NCBI GenBank assembly: GCA_022825135.1
Contig: JAJDYN010000021.1
Span: 1 to 64,000 of the forward strand
Reading direction: 5' to 3'
DNA: 64,000 nucleotides
Origin: Gemmatimonadota bacterium
GTDB lineage: Bacteria; Gemmatimonadota; Gemmatimonadetes; Longimicrobiales; Gaopeijiaceae
Under the pieces are notes generated by a model that did not search any database, was not told the DNA's origin, and saw nothing but the letters and a program-made list of their open reading frames with translations. Shown in pieces: positions 7,981-18,662 of the stretch (within the stretch, counting starts at the first letter, position 1; every line of letters starts with the position of its first letter). The translations under genes were made by a program, and so were the position numbers.

Positions 7981-8903
7981 ACCTGGCCGGAGTCTTCATC
8001 CCCGCGGTTACGCCCTTCGATCCCGTGACCGGAGACGTCGACATCGTCGCGATGCGCGCCAACCTGAGAAGCTGGCTGGCGCATCCCGTGCACGGCATCG
8101 TCATCGCCGGATCCACCGGAGAGGCGGTGCTGCTCAGCCGCGGGGAGCGCAGGCGCCTCATCGAGGCGACCGCCGGCGTCATGACCGACGACCGCCTGCT
8201 GATCGCCGGCACCGGGGTGGAGTCCACGCGCGGCACCATCCGGCTCGGCCGGGAGGCCGCCGATGCCGGCGCCGATGCCGTCCTGGTGCAGCCGCCGGCG
8301 TACTACCTGGGCGCGATGACCCCGGAAGCGGTGCGCGACCACTACACCGCGGTGGCCGACGCCTCCCCTGTGCCGGTCCTCATCTACCAGGCGCCGCTCC
8401 GCTTCAGCACGCTCGACTTCCCCTCCGGGCTGGTGGCCGAACTCGCCCGGCATCCCAACATCGTCGGGATCAAGGACTCCAGGGGCAGCCTGGAGAAGGT
8501 TGCCGAGTTGCTGGACTGCACGAAGCGCGACTTCGCGGTGATCGTGGGCAACGGCGCGGGGCTGTATGCGGCCCTGGAGCTGGGCGCGGCGGGTGGCATT
8601 CTGGGCGTCGCCAACCTGGCTCCGGCCGAGAGCTCCGCAGTCTTCCAGCGCTTCGCGGAGGGGCGCACCAGCGAGGCGGGCCGTCTCCAGGAGCGGATCG
8701 CACCCGTCCACAAGAAGTTGGTGGCCGGGTTCGGGGTGCCGGGGGTCAAGGCCGCGATGGATCTGCTGGGAGGCCACGGGGGGACGCCCCGCCCGCCGCT
8801 CAGGCCGTTCCCGGCCGGGAAGGTCGGTGAGGTGGAGGCCGTCCTCGGGCGGGCCGGGCTGCTGCGGCCGGAGCGCGCGCTCTCCGCTTCCGCTTCCGCA
8901 TGA
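7977..8903 (+). CDS. DHDPS/NAL-superfamily aldolase, HOGA-like
   Basis: 308 residues, TIM-barrel class I aldolase. The Schiff-base lysine is Lys166 in GIKDS, the proton-relay Tyr137 lies in LIYQAP, and GSTGEAVLLS is the carboxylate-binding loop. Several stretches (GTGVESTRGT, DAVLVQPPAYYLG, FGVPGVKAAMDLLG) recall 4-hydroxy-2-oxoglutarate aldolase more than DapA from memory of the families, so a role in hydroxyproline or 2-oxo-acid catabolism rather than lysine synthesis is my inference. Start ATG 7977 has GGAG at 7971-7974 and GGAGG further up; it overlaps the trpS stop by 4 bases. Confidence 0.85.
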   Translation: MNLAGVFIPAVTPFDPVTGDVDIVAMRANLRSWLAHPVHGIVIAGSTGEAVLLSRGERRRLIEATAGVMTDDRLLIAGTGVESTRGTIRLGREAADAGADAVLVQPPAYYLGAMTPEAVRDHYTAVADASPVPVLIYQAPLRFSTLDFPSGLVAELARHPNIVGIKDSRGSLEKVAELLDCTKRDFAVIVGNGAGLYAALELGAAGGILGVANLAPAESSAVFQRFAEGRTSEAGRLQERIAPVHKKLVAGFGVPGVKAAMDLLGGHGGTPRPPLRPFPAGKVGEVEAVLGRAGLLRPERALSASASA

Positions 8904-8949
8904 GGACCGGCTCGAGCCGCCTCACACCGTACCCTCCGGGAGCCTGATC

Positions 8950-10239
<1,290 letters not shown>

Positions 10240-10241
10240 CC

Positions 10242-11558
10242 TTGTTCGACCGTCTCGGAAAACGACTGGACAAGGCCCTCGGGCGCTTCCGCCAGCGGGG
10301 CATCCTCACCGAGCCCATGATCCGCAAGGGGTTGCGCGAGGTGCGGCGCGCCCTGCTCGAGGCGGACGTCAACTTCAAGGTCACCCGCGACTTTCTGAAG
10401 CGGGTGGAGAAGCGGGCGGTGGGCGAGGGGGTCATCCGCTCCATTTCTCCCGGACAGCAGGTCGTCAAGATCGTGCACGACGAGTTGGCGGGGCTCCTGG
10501 GAGAGGACGTGGCCGACCTGGCCTGGGCGCGCAAGCCGCCCACCGTGATCCTCATGGCCGGCCTGCAGGGCTCCGGCAAGACGACCACCGCCGTGAAGCT
10601 GGCGCACCTGATCGCGCGCGAGGGGCGCCGTCCCATACTGGCAGGCTGCGACGTGTACCGGCCGGCGGCAGGGGAGCAACTTGCCACCCTGTGCGAGCGC
10701 GCGGACCTGCCCGTGCACGCGGGCGGGCGCGGGGACGACCCCGTGGCGGTGGCGCGGGCCGCGGCCGAGGATGCGCGCGGGCGCCGGTGCGACGTGATCG
10801 TGGTCGACACCGCGGGCCGTCTTCAGATCGACGAGCCCATGATGGCCGAGCTGGGGCGCCTGCGGACGGAACTGGCCGCGACCGAGGTGCTGCTGGTGGC
10901 CGACGCCATGACCGGGCAGGAGGCGGTGAACATCGCGCAGGGCTTCGACCGGGCGCTGGGCCTCACCGGGGTGGTGCTTACCAAACTCGACGGCGACGCG
11001 CGCGGCGGCGCGGCGCTCTCGATCCGCGGGGTTACCGGGAGACCCATCAAGTTCGTGGGCACGGGCGAGGGACTGGACGACCTGGAGCGGGTCGATCCCC
11101 GCCGGCTGGCGGGGCGCATCCTGCAGATGGGCGACGTGGTGGGGCTGGTGGAGCGGGCCCAGCGCTCCATCGACGCCGAAGCCCAGGCGAAGATCGAGGA
11201 GAGCGTCCTGCGCAAGGGACGCTTCACCCTGGAGGACTTCCTGACGGCGCTTCGCCAGGTGCAGGCCATGGGCCCGCTGGAGCAGATCATGAAGATGATC
11301 CCCGGGATGAGGCGCAAACTGCCGCTGGGCAACGTCGACCCGAAGAAGATCAGGCATGTGGAAGCCATCATCCTCTCGATGACGCCCGCCGAGCGGAACG
11401 AGCCGCGCCTCCTCGACCGCTCCCGCCGGATCCGAATCGCCCGGGGGAGCGGCCGCCCGGTGTCGGAGGTCAACCGCCTGTTGAAGCAATTCAGGGAAAT
11501 GCAGAAGTTGATGAAGCAGATGCGGGGGATGGCGCCCCCGCTGAACCAGTTGCGCTGA
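10242..11558 (+). CDS. ffh: Signal recognition particle protein Ffh
   Basis: 438 residues. SRP GTPase targeting nascent membrane proteins. Order: N-domain helical bundle (1 to about 85), G-domain with [28 protein letters not shown] and [10 protein letters not shown], then the methionine-rich M-domain with [13 protein letters not shown] and the RNA-binding [17 protein letters not shown] start only 2 bases after the purA stop with no clear Shine-Dalgarno sequence, suggesting coupling to purA. Its location directly before rpsP is common in bacteria. Confidence 0.96.
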   Translation: MFDRLGKRLDKALGRFRQRGILTEPMIRKGLREVRRALLEADVNFKVTRDFLKRVEKRAVGEGVIRSISPGQQVVKIVHDELAGLLGEDVADLAWARKPPTVILMAGLQGSGKTTTAVKLAHLIAREGRRPILAGCDVYRPAAGEQLATLCERADLPVHAGGRGDDPVAVARAAAEDARGRRCDVIVVDTAGRLQIDEPMMAELGRLRTELAATEVLLVADAMTGQEAVNIAQGFDRALGLTGVVLTKLDGDARGGAALSIRGVTGRPIKFVGTGEGLDDLERVDPRRLAGRILQMGDVVGLVERAQRSIDAEAQAKIEESVLRKGRFTLEDFLTALRQVQAMGPLEQIMKMIPGMRRKLPLGNVDPKKIRHVEAIILSMTPAERNEPRLLDRSRRIRIARGSGRPVSEVNRLLKQFREMQKLMKQMRGMAPPLNQLR

Positions 11559-11602
11559 CCGCCGGGGAGAGGCGGAAGGCAGGCACGAACCCGAGGAGAC
11601 AC

Positions 11603-12049
11603 ATGTCGGTACGAATTCGACTTCGCAGAATGGGCCGGAAGAAGGCGCCCCACTACCGCGTGGTGGTGGCGGACGGCGACTCGCCGCGGGACGGGCGCTT
11701 CGTCGAGACCATCGGCTACTACAAGCCACTTTCCACGCCCGCCCGCGTGGTCGTAGACCTGGAGCGAGCCGACTACTGGCTGGGTCGGGGGGCTCAGCCG
11801 TCGGCCACGGTCAGGTCGCTGCTGAACAAGGCGCGCAAGGGCGGGGACGCCAGCGTGGCCGTGGGCGAGGCGGATGCGGCCGCCGAGAAGGCCCGCCGCT
11901 CGGAACAGTTGACGCAGAGGCGTCAGGCGGAAGCGGACGCGCAGGCGAAGGTGGAGGCGGAAGCGAGAGCCGAGGCGGCCGCGCGGGCCGCGGCTCGAGC
12001 GGAAGCCCAGGCCGAAGCCGAGGCTGGCGAAAGCGGCGAATCCGGGTAG
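11603..12049 (+). CDS. rpsP: 30S ribosomal protein bS16 with long Ala/Glu-rich tail
   Basis: 148 residues; the conserved bS16 core ([20 protein letters not shown] to about residue 80) is complete. The remaining about 65 residues are an Ala/Glu/Arg/Gln-rich, probably helical and charged extension ending ESGESG, which ordinary 80-90-residue bS16 lacks. GAGGAG at 11593-11598 precedes ATG 11603. Lies between ffh and rimM in the classic ffh-rpsP-rimM-trmD order. Confidence 0.95.
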   Translation: MSVRIRLRRMGRKKAPHYRVVVADGDSPRDGRFVETIGYYKPLSTPARVVVDLERADYWLGRGAQPSATVRSLLNKARKGGDASVAVGEADAAAEKARRSEQLTQRRQAEADAQAKVEAEARAEAAARAAARAEAQAEAEAGESGESG

Positions 12050-12063
12050 TACCGGGGTCCCGA

Positions 12064-12606
12064 ATGGACTCCGCCCATCCTTCGCACCTCGTCGTCGGGC
12101 ACCTCAACAAGGCGCACGGCACCAAGGGCGAACTCTTTCTCTGGCCGCTGACGGCCGACCCGGACGAAGCGTTCGCCGCCGGAGCGGAGTTGCATGTGGC
12201 GGACGAGGCCGGGAAGACCCCGGATCCCGCGTTCGCCGAGGTCCGCGTACAGGCGGTCCGCCCCTTCAAGCGCGGCTTTCTGATCAGGCTTGAGGGCATC
12301 GATTCCCGGGATCAGGCCGAGTGGCTGGCGGGCCGATACGTGCTCAGGCCGCTTGCGGAGGTGAGCCCGCTCGAGGAAGGCGAGATCTTCTACCACGAGC
12401 TGCTGGGCACGCGCGTGGAGTCGGGGGAGGGAGAGGCGATCGGAGAGGTGGTCGAGGTCTACGAGCTCATCCCGGTGCATCTTCTCCAGGTGGCGCACGG
12501 ATCCGGCACCGTGCTGATTCCGTTCGCGCGCGACATGGTGCGCCGGCTGGACCGCGAGGGGAAGCGGCTGGTCATGGACCTGCCGGACGGCTTGCTGGAC
12601 CTCTGA
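12064..12606 (+). CDS. rimM: Ribosome maturation factor RimM
   Basis: 180 residues. Assists 30S head assembly. The N-terminal beta-barrel starts with VVGHLNKAHGTKGELFL; the PRC-barrel domain follows at about 105-180 with FYHELLGTRVES and VLIPFARDMV. It follows rpsP by 14 bases and precedes trmD by 13. Confidence 0.94.
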   Translation: MDSAHPSHLVVGHLNKAHGTKGELFLWPLTADPDEAFAAGAELHVADEAGKTPDPAFAEVRVQAVRPFKRGFLIRLEGIDSRDQAEWLAGRYVLRPLAEVSPLEEGEIFYHELLGTRVESGEGEAIGEVVEVYELIPVHLLQVAHGSGTVLIPFARDMVRRLDREGKRLVMDLPDGLLDL

Positions 12607-12619
12607 GCAGGAGCGGGCG

Positions 12620-13336
12620 GTGAAATCGGATGCAGGAGTCGGCGGGCGGGCCGAAAGGCTCATGCGGCTGACCTTCGTGACCATCTTCCCGGAGTTCTTC
12701 GAAGTGCCGCTGGCCACCAGCATCCCCGGGCGCGCCGTCCGGCACGGATCGGTCGAGTACCAGGTCGTCGACCTGCGGGACTTCACCCGCGACCGCCATC
12801 GCACCGTGGACGACGTGCCCTACGGGGGCGGCGGCGGGATGGTGATGAAGCCGGAGCCGTTCTTCGAGGCGGTGGAGTCCCTCGACCGGGCCGGCCGGGT
12901 GATCCTGCTCTCCCCCCGCGGCCGGCTCTTCACCCATCGCGACGCCGTGCGCCTGTCCCTGGAGCCGTCCCTGACTCTCCTGTGCGGCCACTACAAGGAT
13001 GTCGACCAGCGCGTCGCCGACCACCTGGCCGACGAGGAGATCTCGATCGGCGACTACGTGTTGTCGGGAGGCGAGGCCGCGGCGCTGGTGGTCGCGGACG
13101 CCATCGTCCGGCTCCTGCCGGGGGTGCTGGGCGACCACGATTCGGCGGCCTCGGACTCGTTCTACGACGGCCGCCGGCTGAGCGCGCCTTCCTATACCCG
13201 GCCGGCGGTGTACCGCGGACACGAGGTGCCCGAGGTGCTGCGCAGCGGCGACCACGCGCGCGTCGAGGCCTGGCGCGGGGCGGAGGCCGAGCGCATAAGT
13301 GCCGCGCGCCGGCCCGATCCGAGCCGGAGGCGTTAG
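12620..13336 (+). CDS. trmD: tRNA (guanine-N1)-methyltransferase
   Basis: 238 residues from GTG 12620 (AGGAG at 12609-12613) or 224 from ATG 12662, where the family-typical MRLTFVTIFPEFF begins. Makes m1G37 in tRNAs ending their anticodon in G, using SAM bound in a trefoil knot. PYGGGGGMVMKPEP, LLCGHYKDVDQRV and EISIGDYVLSGGE are diagnostic. Last gene of the ribosomal block before the SusC/SusD module. Confidence 0.95.
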   Translation: MKSDAGVGGRAERLMRLTFVTIFPEFFEVPLATSIPGRAVRHGSVEYQVVDLRDFTRDRHRTVDDVPYGGGGGMVMKPEPFFEAVESLDRAGRVILLSPRGRLFTHRDAVRLSLEPSLTLLCGHYKDVDQRVADHLADEEISIGDYVLSGGEAAALVVADAIVRLLPGVLGDHDSAASDSFYDGRRLSAPSYTRPAVYRGHEVPEVLRSGDHARVEAWRGAEAERISAARRPDPSRRR

Positions 13337-13368
13337 CGGCTAACGCTAACGGGCCACAGCCGCTAGCG
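13334..13368 (+). terminator. Hairpin region after trmD (weak terminator candidate)
   Basis: Beginning in the trmD stop codon, TAGCGGCT (13334-13341) can pair with AGCCGCTA (13358-13365). Alternatively CGCTAACGG (13344-13352) pairs with CCGCTAGCG (13360-13368) with one mismatch. No T-run follows, so intrinsic termination is uncertain. Confidence 0.3.
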
Positions 13369-13405
13369 CTCCCGGCGCACACGCCAGGGCGGGGGGCCGG
13401 GCTGG

Positions 13406-13457
13406 TAATTCCGATCAAATCTTTACAGAATTATTACCCGCGCATTGCGCGCGCGGG
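13406..13457 (+). promoter_or_regulatory. AT-rich promoter-like island and GC hairpin upstream of SusC
   Basis: The 30 bases 13406-13436 are strikingly AT-rich for this genome. A TTCCGA...17 bases...TATTAC arrangement could be a weak -35/-10 pair. Directly after it, CCCGCGC (13437-13443) and GCGCGGG (13451-13457) form a 7-bp stem. This marks a probable separate transcription start for the susC-susD module. Confidence 0.35.
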
Positions 13458-13512
13458 CACGGGGCGGATGTCGGGTGGCGGGGCAACGTTATCCTTCTCA
13501 TCAGGAGCAGCC

Positions 13513-16500
13513 ATGAAACACAACCAATGTCCAACACGTAGGGTGTGGGGCGCCTTTGCGCTCACCCTGCTGGCCGTCAGCCTGGCCTTTGCGCCCGGCC
13601 TGAGCGCCCAGCAGGGAGGAGTCATCACGGGCCGCGTCACGGAGGAAGGCTCCGGTCGCGCCCTTGCCTCCGCCCAGGTGTACGTCGAGGGCTCCGGAAT
13701 CGGGACCCTCACCAACTCCAACGGGCAGTTCCTGCTGCTCAACGCCCCCGCCGGCGAGCACACCGTCACCGTGGAGCTGGTCGGCTACCGTTCGGCCTCG
13801 CAGACGGTGACGGTGGCGGCGGGCGAGACGTCCAACGTGGACTTCGCCATCGCAGTGACCGCGCTGGCCCTCGACGAGATCGTGGTGACCGGAACCGGCG
13901 TGGCCACCGAGAAGCGCAAGCTCGGCCACACCATTGCGACGCTCGATGCCGCCGAGCTCGAGAACGCGCCCATCGCCGACTTCAGCCAGCTCATCGCCGG
14001 CCGCGAGCCCGGCGTGGTGGCGCTTCCTTCCTCGGGCTACACGGGCGAGGGCGCCCGCATCCGCATCCGCGGGTCGGCGTCGCTCTCGCAGCTCAACGAG
14101 CCCATCGTCTACGTAGACGGAATCCGGGTGGACCGCTCCGCCGTGCAGAACTTCAACGGCCAGGGCAACCCGTCCCGTCTGGACGACATCCCGCCGGAGT
14201 CCATCGAGCGCGTCGAGATCCTCAAGGGCGCCGCCGCCGCAACCCTCTACGGGACCGAGGCCTCGAACGGCGTGATCCAGATTTTCACCAAGCGGGGCAA
14301 CGTGGGCGCGCCGCGCTTCACCTTCCAGTCGGATCTGACCGGGATCTCGGTGCCCACCAACCGCATCCTGCCGGTCGCCGACTTTGCCGGGCGGGTATGC
14401 GCCAGCCCCGGATGCACGGGAGACGGTGACGCCGCGAGGCTGGCCGATGCAGTGAGCCGCATGTCGACGCGCTGGGGACAGTCCGTCTCCCCCTGGGAGC
14501 CGGTCGAGCGCGACCTCATCCCCGAGCTGCTCACCACCGGTTTCGGCCAGACCTACTCCGGGTCGGTTCAGGGCGGTTCCAGCGTGTTCCAGTACTTCGC
14601 CTCGGCGCGCCTCGCCAGGGAGGACGGTCCCTACGACGCCGCGCGCAACTTCGACGCGGTAGAGGGAGTCGAGCCCGAGAACGACACCAACCGGCGCGCT
14701 TCGATCCATTCGAACTTCACGGTGGTGCCGAACGACAATCTGCGCATCGGCGTGACCACGCTCTATTCGGACATGGAGCATCACACGCCCGACAACTCCA
14801 ACAACATCTACGGCGTGTTTTCTTCCGCGCTCATGTCGCAGCCGCGGCTCGCCAACGCCGACCCGAACCTCGGCCAGGTCAACTACTACGGTCAGCCGGC
14901 GTTCGCCACGCTGCGCGAAAACGCGTACCAGTTGAACTTTGTGAACTCGCAGCACTTCGCCGGCGCCACCAACATCAATTTCACGCCGACGGAGAACTTC
15001 CGCCTCGACGGAACCTTCGGCATCGACTTCACCTCCGACGACGCGGTCTCCTTCCGGCCCTACCGCTGGAACGTGGACGGCTACTCGGGCTCCACGCCCG
15101 ACGGCAGCCGGAACGTCAACGAGGACCGCAGCCGGGAGATCACGGCCGACGTCAAGGGCTCCTACATCTTCAACACCGACCGGATCGAGAACACGTTCCT
15201 CTTCGGTGGCCAGGGCTTCCTGCGTCAGCGGCAGTCGGCGGGCGGAAGCGGACGCGACTTCCCCGGCCCGGGCCTGGAGACCCTTTCGGCGCTCGGTTCC
15301 GAGTCTTCCTACGAGAATTGGCTCAGGGTGACGCAGATCGGCGGATACCTGCAGGACCAGGTCGGGTGGGACAACTGGCTCTTCCTGACCGTGGGCGCGC
15401 GCTGGGACGCGAACTCGGCGTTCGGTGAGGCGTTCAACTACGCCTTCTATCCGAAGGCCAACTTCGCGGTCGTGCCGAGCGAAATGTGGGAAAGCGAGAC
15501 CTTCTCCTCGCTGCGCGTCAAGGGCGCGTACGGCACCTCCGGGTTGCAGCCGGGCGCCTTCGACAAGTTCACGACCTTCTCGTCGCTGGGCACCGAGGTG
15601 GGTCCGGGCGTCCAGCCCTCCAACCTGGGCAACGATCAGTTGAAGCCCGAAGTGTCGACCGAGTGGGAGTTCGGCGCCGATCTGGGGCTCTTCAACGACC
15701 TGTGGTCGGTCGAAGCGACGTATTGGGACCGGACCGTGACCGACGCCATGGTGGCGCGTCAGTTCCCGGTGACGGGCGGCTTCACGCAGACGCAGCTCGA
15801 CAACATCGGCGAGGTGAAGGCTTCCGGCTTCGAAATCGGCGTGCGCGGCGCGCTGGTCCAGCGGCCGGGTCTCTCGCTGAACGTCTTCGCCAACACCGCC
15901 TACCTCAAGGAAGAGATCACCGACATGGGAGGTGCGCCTCCCCTGAAGACCGGTGGCAGCTATCCGCGCTACCGCAACTTCCTGACCGAGGGCTACACGC
16001 CCGGCGCCTTCTTCGGCGCCAGGGTGGCGGACCTCGAAATTCCGCTGAACATCCTCTCTCCGGTCAACGGCGAGTGCGTGGCTCCCACGCAGCAGCAGGC
16101 GCTCGATTACTTCAGCGTGCCCCGCAATCCCAACAGCTTCAAGCCGCTGGCGATCGGCAACGAGACCTTCGGTACGCCGAATGGTGGCTTGGCCTCGCAC
16201 AACTGCGGCACCGGGTTGCTCGAAAGCTATCTCGGCAAGCCCACTCCGGACTTCGCCGGCTCCTTCGGTTTCAACCTGGCGTTCCTGGGCAACTTCGAAC
16301 TGAACTCGCTCCTCGAGTACAAGTTCGGTCATCAGGTGCAGGACCTCTCGGGAATGTTCCGGCGGGCCAACAACTTCATCGGCCGCAACACCCCGCGCTC
16401 CGCGGAGCTGTACGCGGCCATGCTGAACCCGGCGTCGTCCGCCCAGCAGCGACTGGACGCGGCGATCGCCTGGGCGCACGAAATCGAGGGCCTCTCGCCG

Positions 16501-16797
16501 ATGAGCGGGATGAACGGGGTCTACGACGCCGACTGGATCCAGTGGCGCGAGCTGTCGCTCACCTACAGGGTGCCGGCGGGCATCGTGGAGGGCTGGGGCC
16601 TCTCCACCGCCACGGTGAACCTTGGGGTGCGCAACATGAGGCTCTTCATGCTGGGCGACTACCCCGGCATGGATCCCGAGGGCAACGTGCTCGGCCGCTG
16701 CAACGAAGGCCTCAGCTGCAACTTCCTGGACTCGACGGAAGGCTGGGGCATTCCGGTGCCGCGGCGCTTCACGCTGTCCACGCGCTTCACGTTCTGA
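13513..16797 (+). CDS. SusC/RagA-family TonB-dependent outer-membrane receptor
   Basis: 1094 residues. Signal peptide cleaved after about residue 33 (LSAQQ); carboxypeptidase-regulatory-like Ig domain (ITGRVTEEGSGRALASAQVY..., about 38-115); plug domain with the SusC-type IRIRGSASLSQLNEPIVYVD region and GAAAATLYGTEASNGVI; then a large C-terminal beta-barrel ending in Phe (STRFTF). Expected to import a nutrient together with the SusD partner encoded 16 bases downstream; the substrate is not evident. ATG 13513 has AGGAG at 13503-13507. It interrupts the trmD-rplS order. Confidence 0.93.
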   Translation: MKHNQCPTRRVWGAFALTLLAVSLAFAPGLSAQQGGVITGRVTEEGSGRALASAQVYVEGSGIGTLTNSNGQFLLLNAPAGEHTVTVELVGYRSASQTVTVAAGETSNVDFAIAVTALALDEIVVTGTGVATEKRKLGHTIATLDAAELENAPIADFSQLIAGREPGVVALPSSGYTGEGARIRIRGSASLSQLNEPIVYVDGIRVDRSAVQNFNGQGNPSRLDDIPPESIERVEILKGAAAATLYGTEASNGVIQIFTKRGNVGAPRFTFQSDLTGISVPTNRILPVADFAGRVCASPGCTGDGDAARLADAVSRMSTRWGQSVSPWEPVERDLIPELLTTGFGQTYSGSVQGGSSVFQYFASARLAREDGPYDAARNFDAVEGVEPENDTNRRASIHSNFTVVPNDNLRIGVTTLYSDMEHHTPDNSNNIYGVFSSALMSQPRLANADPNLGQVNYYGQPAFATLRENAYQLNFVNSQHFAGATNINFTPTENFRLDGTFGIDFTSDDAVSFRPYRWNVDGYSGSTPDGSRNVNEDRSREITADVKGSYIFNTDRIENTFLFGGQGFLRQRQSAGGSGRDFPGPGLETLSALGSESSYENWLRVTQIGGYLQDQVGWDNWLFLTVGARWDANSAFGEAFNYAFYPKANFAVVPSEMWESETFSSLRVKGAYGTSGLQPGAFDKFTTFSSLGTEVGPGVQPSNLGNDQLKPEVSTEWEFGADLGLFNDLWSVEATYWDRTVTDAMVARQFPVTGGFTQTQLDNIGEVKASGFEIGVRGALVQRPGLSLNVFANTAYLKEEITDMGGAPPLKTGGSYPRYRNFLTEGYTPGAFFGARVADLEIPLNILSPVNGECVAPTQQQALDYFSVPRNPNSFKPLAIGNETFGTPNGGLASHNCGTGLLESYLGKPTPDFAGSFGFNLAFLGNFELNSLLEYKFGHQVQDLSGMFRRANNFIGRNTPRSAELYAAMLNPASSAQQRLDAAIAWAHEIEGLSPMSGMNGVYDADWIQWRELSLTYRVPAGIVEGWGLSTATVNLGVRNMRLFMLGDYPGMDPEGNVLGRCNEGLSCNFLDSTEGWGIPVPRRFTLSTRFTF

Positions 16798-16813
16798 TCC
16801 AGGAGAGAGACTC

Positions 16814-18142
16814 ATGAAGAACCGAAACATCAAGGCTTGGGTCGCACCCCTTCTGGTCGCGTTCGCGCTCACAGGTTGCGACATCCTGGACGTCAACAAC
16901 CCCAACAGCCTCGTGGAGGAGGACATCCGCTCGGAGGCCGCCGCCTCCGCGGTCGTCAACGGGGCCCTCACCCTCGTTTCGTCGTCTGTTTCCCAGTCCT
17001 GGCAGCCGTACCTGGTCGCTTCCGACGAGATGCGCTGGATCGGGTCCAGGGACGCCTGGCTTTCGCTCGATCTGGGCTTCGTGGACGACCCGCTGAACGA
17101 GTTCATCGACGGCCCGTTCCCGGCCATGGGGCAGGGGCGCTGGATGAGCGACGAAGCGATCGAAATCCTTACCGAACACCAGGCGAACAACCCCTCCACC
17201 GCGATCAAGACCGATCTGGCCCGGGCGTACCTCTACTCGGGCATCATGTACATGGTGATCGGCGAGATCCAGGAGGACTTCGCGTTCTCGGACAAGACCG
17301 AGAGCGGAGCTCCCATCGGGCCCGAGAACATGTATCAGGTCCTGGACGGGGCGATCGAGAGGTTTTCGACCGCCATTTCCGGCTTCAACGAGGTCGGGGC
17401 AACCGACTTGGCGCTCCAGGCCAAGGCCCTGCGGGCGCGCGCCCGTCAGTCCCGGGCGATCTGGGACGTGATCAACCCCTCGCCCTCAGGGGACGGGCTG
17501 GTGTCGTCCGCCGAGGCCGGGGCGGACGCGAACGACGTGCTCGCGAACGTCTCCGCGGACTGGACCTACAATCTGACGTTCTCGAGCGCCAGCCGGTCCA
17601 ACTCCATGGCGTCCTGGGTCAACGACCGCAAGGAGAACCAGATCGACCTCTCGATCGCAACGGTCGACGACCAGAACGACATCAACGGAATCGCGCTGCA
17701 GGATCCCATCGACGGCGTCGACGATCCGGCGGTCATCAAGTGGCTGAACCAGTGGAAGGGCGGCAGCTACCTGGACAAGGGCGGCATCTATCCGCCATTG
17801 ACGCTGGCCTCGGCCCGGATGATGCATCTGATTCTGGCCGAGAACGCGCTCAAAGGGATGGATTCAAGCGCCTTCGCGACGCACATCAACCACATTCGCG
17901 CGCTTGACGGCCTGACCCCGTACGACGGTCAGATCTCCGAAATGGAGATGCTCCAGCACACGCGCCGTGTGAACGTGATGCTGCAAGGCTTGCGGCTGGC
18001 GGACATGTACCGCTGGGGGATCAAGGATCCGAAGTGGCAGGGTGCCTCCGCCGCCTCGGGGAGCCCCGGTACCATGCTCCCGATCTCGATCATCGAGATC
18101 AGGGCCAACTGTCACCTGAACGGGCTGGGTTGCGGCGGTTGA
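16814..18142 (+). CDS. SusD/RagB-family outer-membrane nutrient-binding lipoprotein
   Basis: 442 residues. Lipobox LTGC at about residue 22 (FALTGCDILDVNNPNS) is the classic SusD start. TPR-like helical body (LARAYLYSGIMYMVIGEIQED; ALRARARQSRAIWDV) and the C-terminal RVNVMLQGLRLADMYRWGI segment are as in RagB/SusD. It should cap the SusC barrel encoded upstream. AGGAGAG (16801-16807) precedes ATG 16814. Somewhat shorter than the typical 500 or more residues. Confidence 0.9.
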   Translation: MKNRNIKAWVAPLLVAFALTGCDILDVNNPNSLVEEDIRSEAAASAVVNGALTLVSSSVSQSWQPYLVASDEMRWIGSRDAWLSLDLGFVDDPLNEFIDGPFPAMGQGRWMSDEAIEILTEHQANNPSTAIKTDLARAYLYSGIMYMVIGEIQEDFAFSDKTESGAPIGPENMYQVLDGAIERFSTAISGFNEVGATDLALQAKALRARARQSRAIWDVINPSPSGDGLVSSAEAGADANDVLANVSADWTYNLTFSSASRSNSMASWVNDRKENQIDLSIATVDDQNDINGIALQDPIDGVDDPAVIKWLNQWKGGSYLDKGGIYPPLTLASARMMHLILAENALKGMDSSAFATHINHIRALDGLTPYDGQISEMEMLQHTRRVNVMLQGLRLADMYRWGIKDPKWQGASAASGSPGTMLPISIIEIRANCHLNGLGCGG

Positions 18143-18148
18143 GACAAG

Positions 18149-18182
18149 GTGGGGCACCCCGTCTCGCGCGGGGTGCCCCCAC
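18149..18182 (+). terminator. Strong hairpin after susD
   Basis: GGGGCACCCCG and CGGGGTGCCCC form an 11-bp stem around a 7-base loop, extended by GTG/CAC with one bulged C. The tail is pyrimidine-rich but not a T-run. Probable terminator or mRNA-stabilising end of the susC-susD transcript. Confidence 0.55.
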
Positions 18183-18200
18183 CGCTTCCGTTCTTCGCCG

Positions 18201-18662
18201 GTGTCACACAGGTCTGCCGTGAGTCGCGCATCCACAGTGAAGAAGCTGCTCGTCGCCGTTGCGCTGGTCGCAGTCCCGGGTTGCGACATCTTCGACGATC
18301 CGACGCCTCGCAACATCTTCTTCGAGATGAACGGCGAGGCGGGCCAGCAGTTGCGGGTCATCTACTCGACGCAGTTCGTGGCCGGTGTGAACGACATCGG
18401 AATTACGAGGGTGCAGGTAGTCAGGTCCGACACGATCCTTCACGAGATCCCGTTCGACAGGGTGATCGATATTTCGATCGATCGTCGCTGGTTCGTGCAG
18501 GCGGAGTCGCTGGGCTCCGAGCCGATCGATGTCCACGTGATCGTGGACGTGGACGACCGCAACCTCCTGAACGAATCCGGTGGCATATACCCCGGTGATC
18601 CCTGGCACTTCGTGTACGCCTTCAACCAGTTGCTTACGCGTGATATCGATGTGGCGTTCTGA
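18201..18662 (+). CDS. Small lipoprotein of the SusC/SusD locus, unknown function
   Basis: Up to 153 residues. A short N-terminus, KKLLVAVALVAVPGC, forms a lipoprotein signal with Cys at about residue 28 followed by DIFDDPTP, echoing the TGCDILDVNNP of the SusD protein. The mature part is rich in beta-prone stretches (ITRVQVVRSD, VHVIVDVDDRN) suggesting a small beta-sandwich. Start uncertain: GTG 18201, 18219 and 18237 are all possible and none has a good ribosome-binding site. Its 3' end overlaps the next gene by 14 bases. No family recognised. Confidence 0.65.
   Translation: MSHRSAVSRASTVKKLLVAVALVAVPGCDIFDDPTPRNIFFEMNGEAGQQLRVIYSTQFVAGVNDIGITRVQVVRSDTILHEIPFDRVIDISIDRRWFVQAESLGSEPIDVHVIVDVDDRNLLNESGGIYPGDPWHFVYAFNQLLTRDIDVAF

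Noticed and set aside
8566-8949. Extended N-terminus for PurA
   Set aside because: Overlaps the aldolase gene in another frame; TTG 8950 with GGGAG gives the normal family length.
13501-17208. 1235-codon minus-strand ORF opposite the SusC and SusD genes
   Set aside because: No recognisable domain; the plus strand encodes intact SusC and SusD with signal peptides and ribosome-binding sites.
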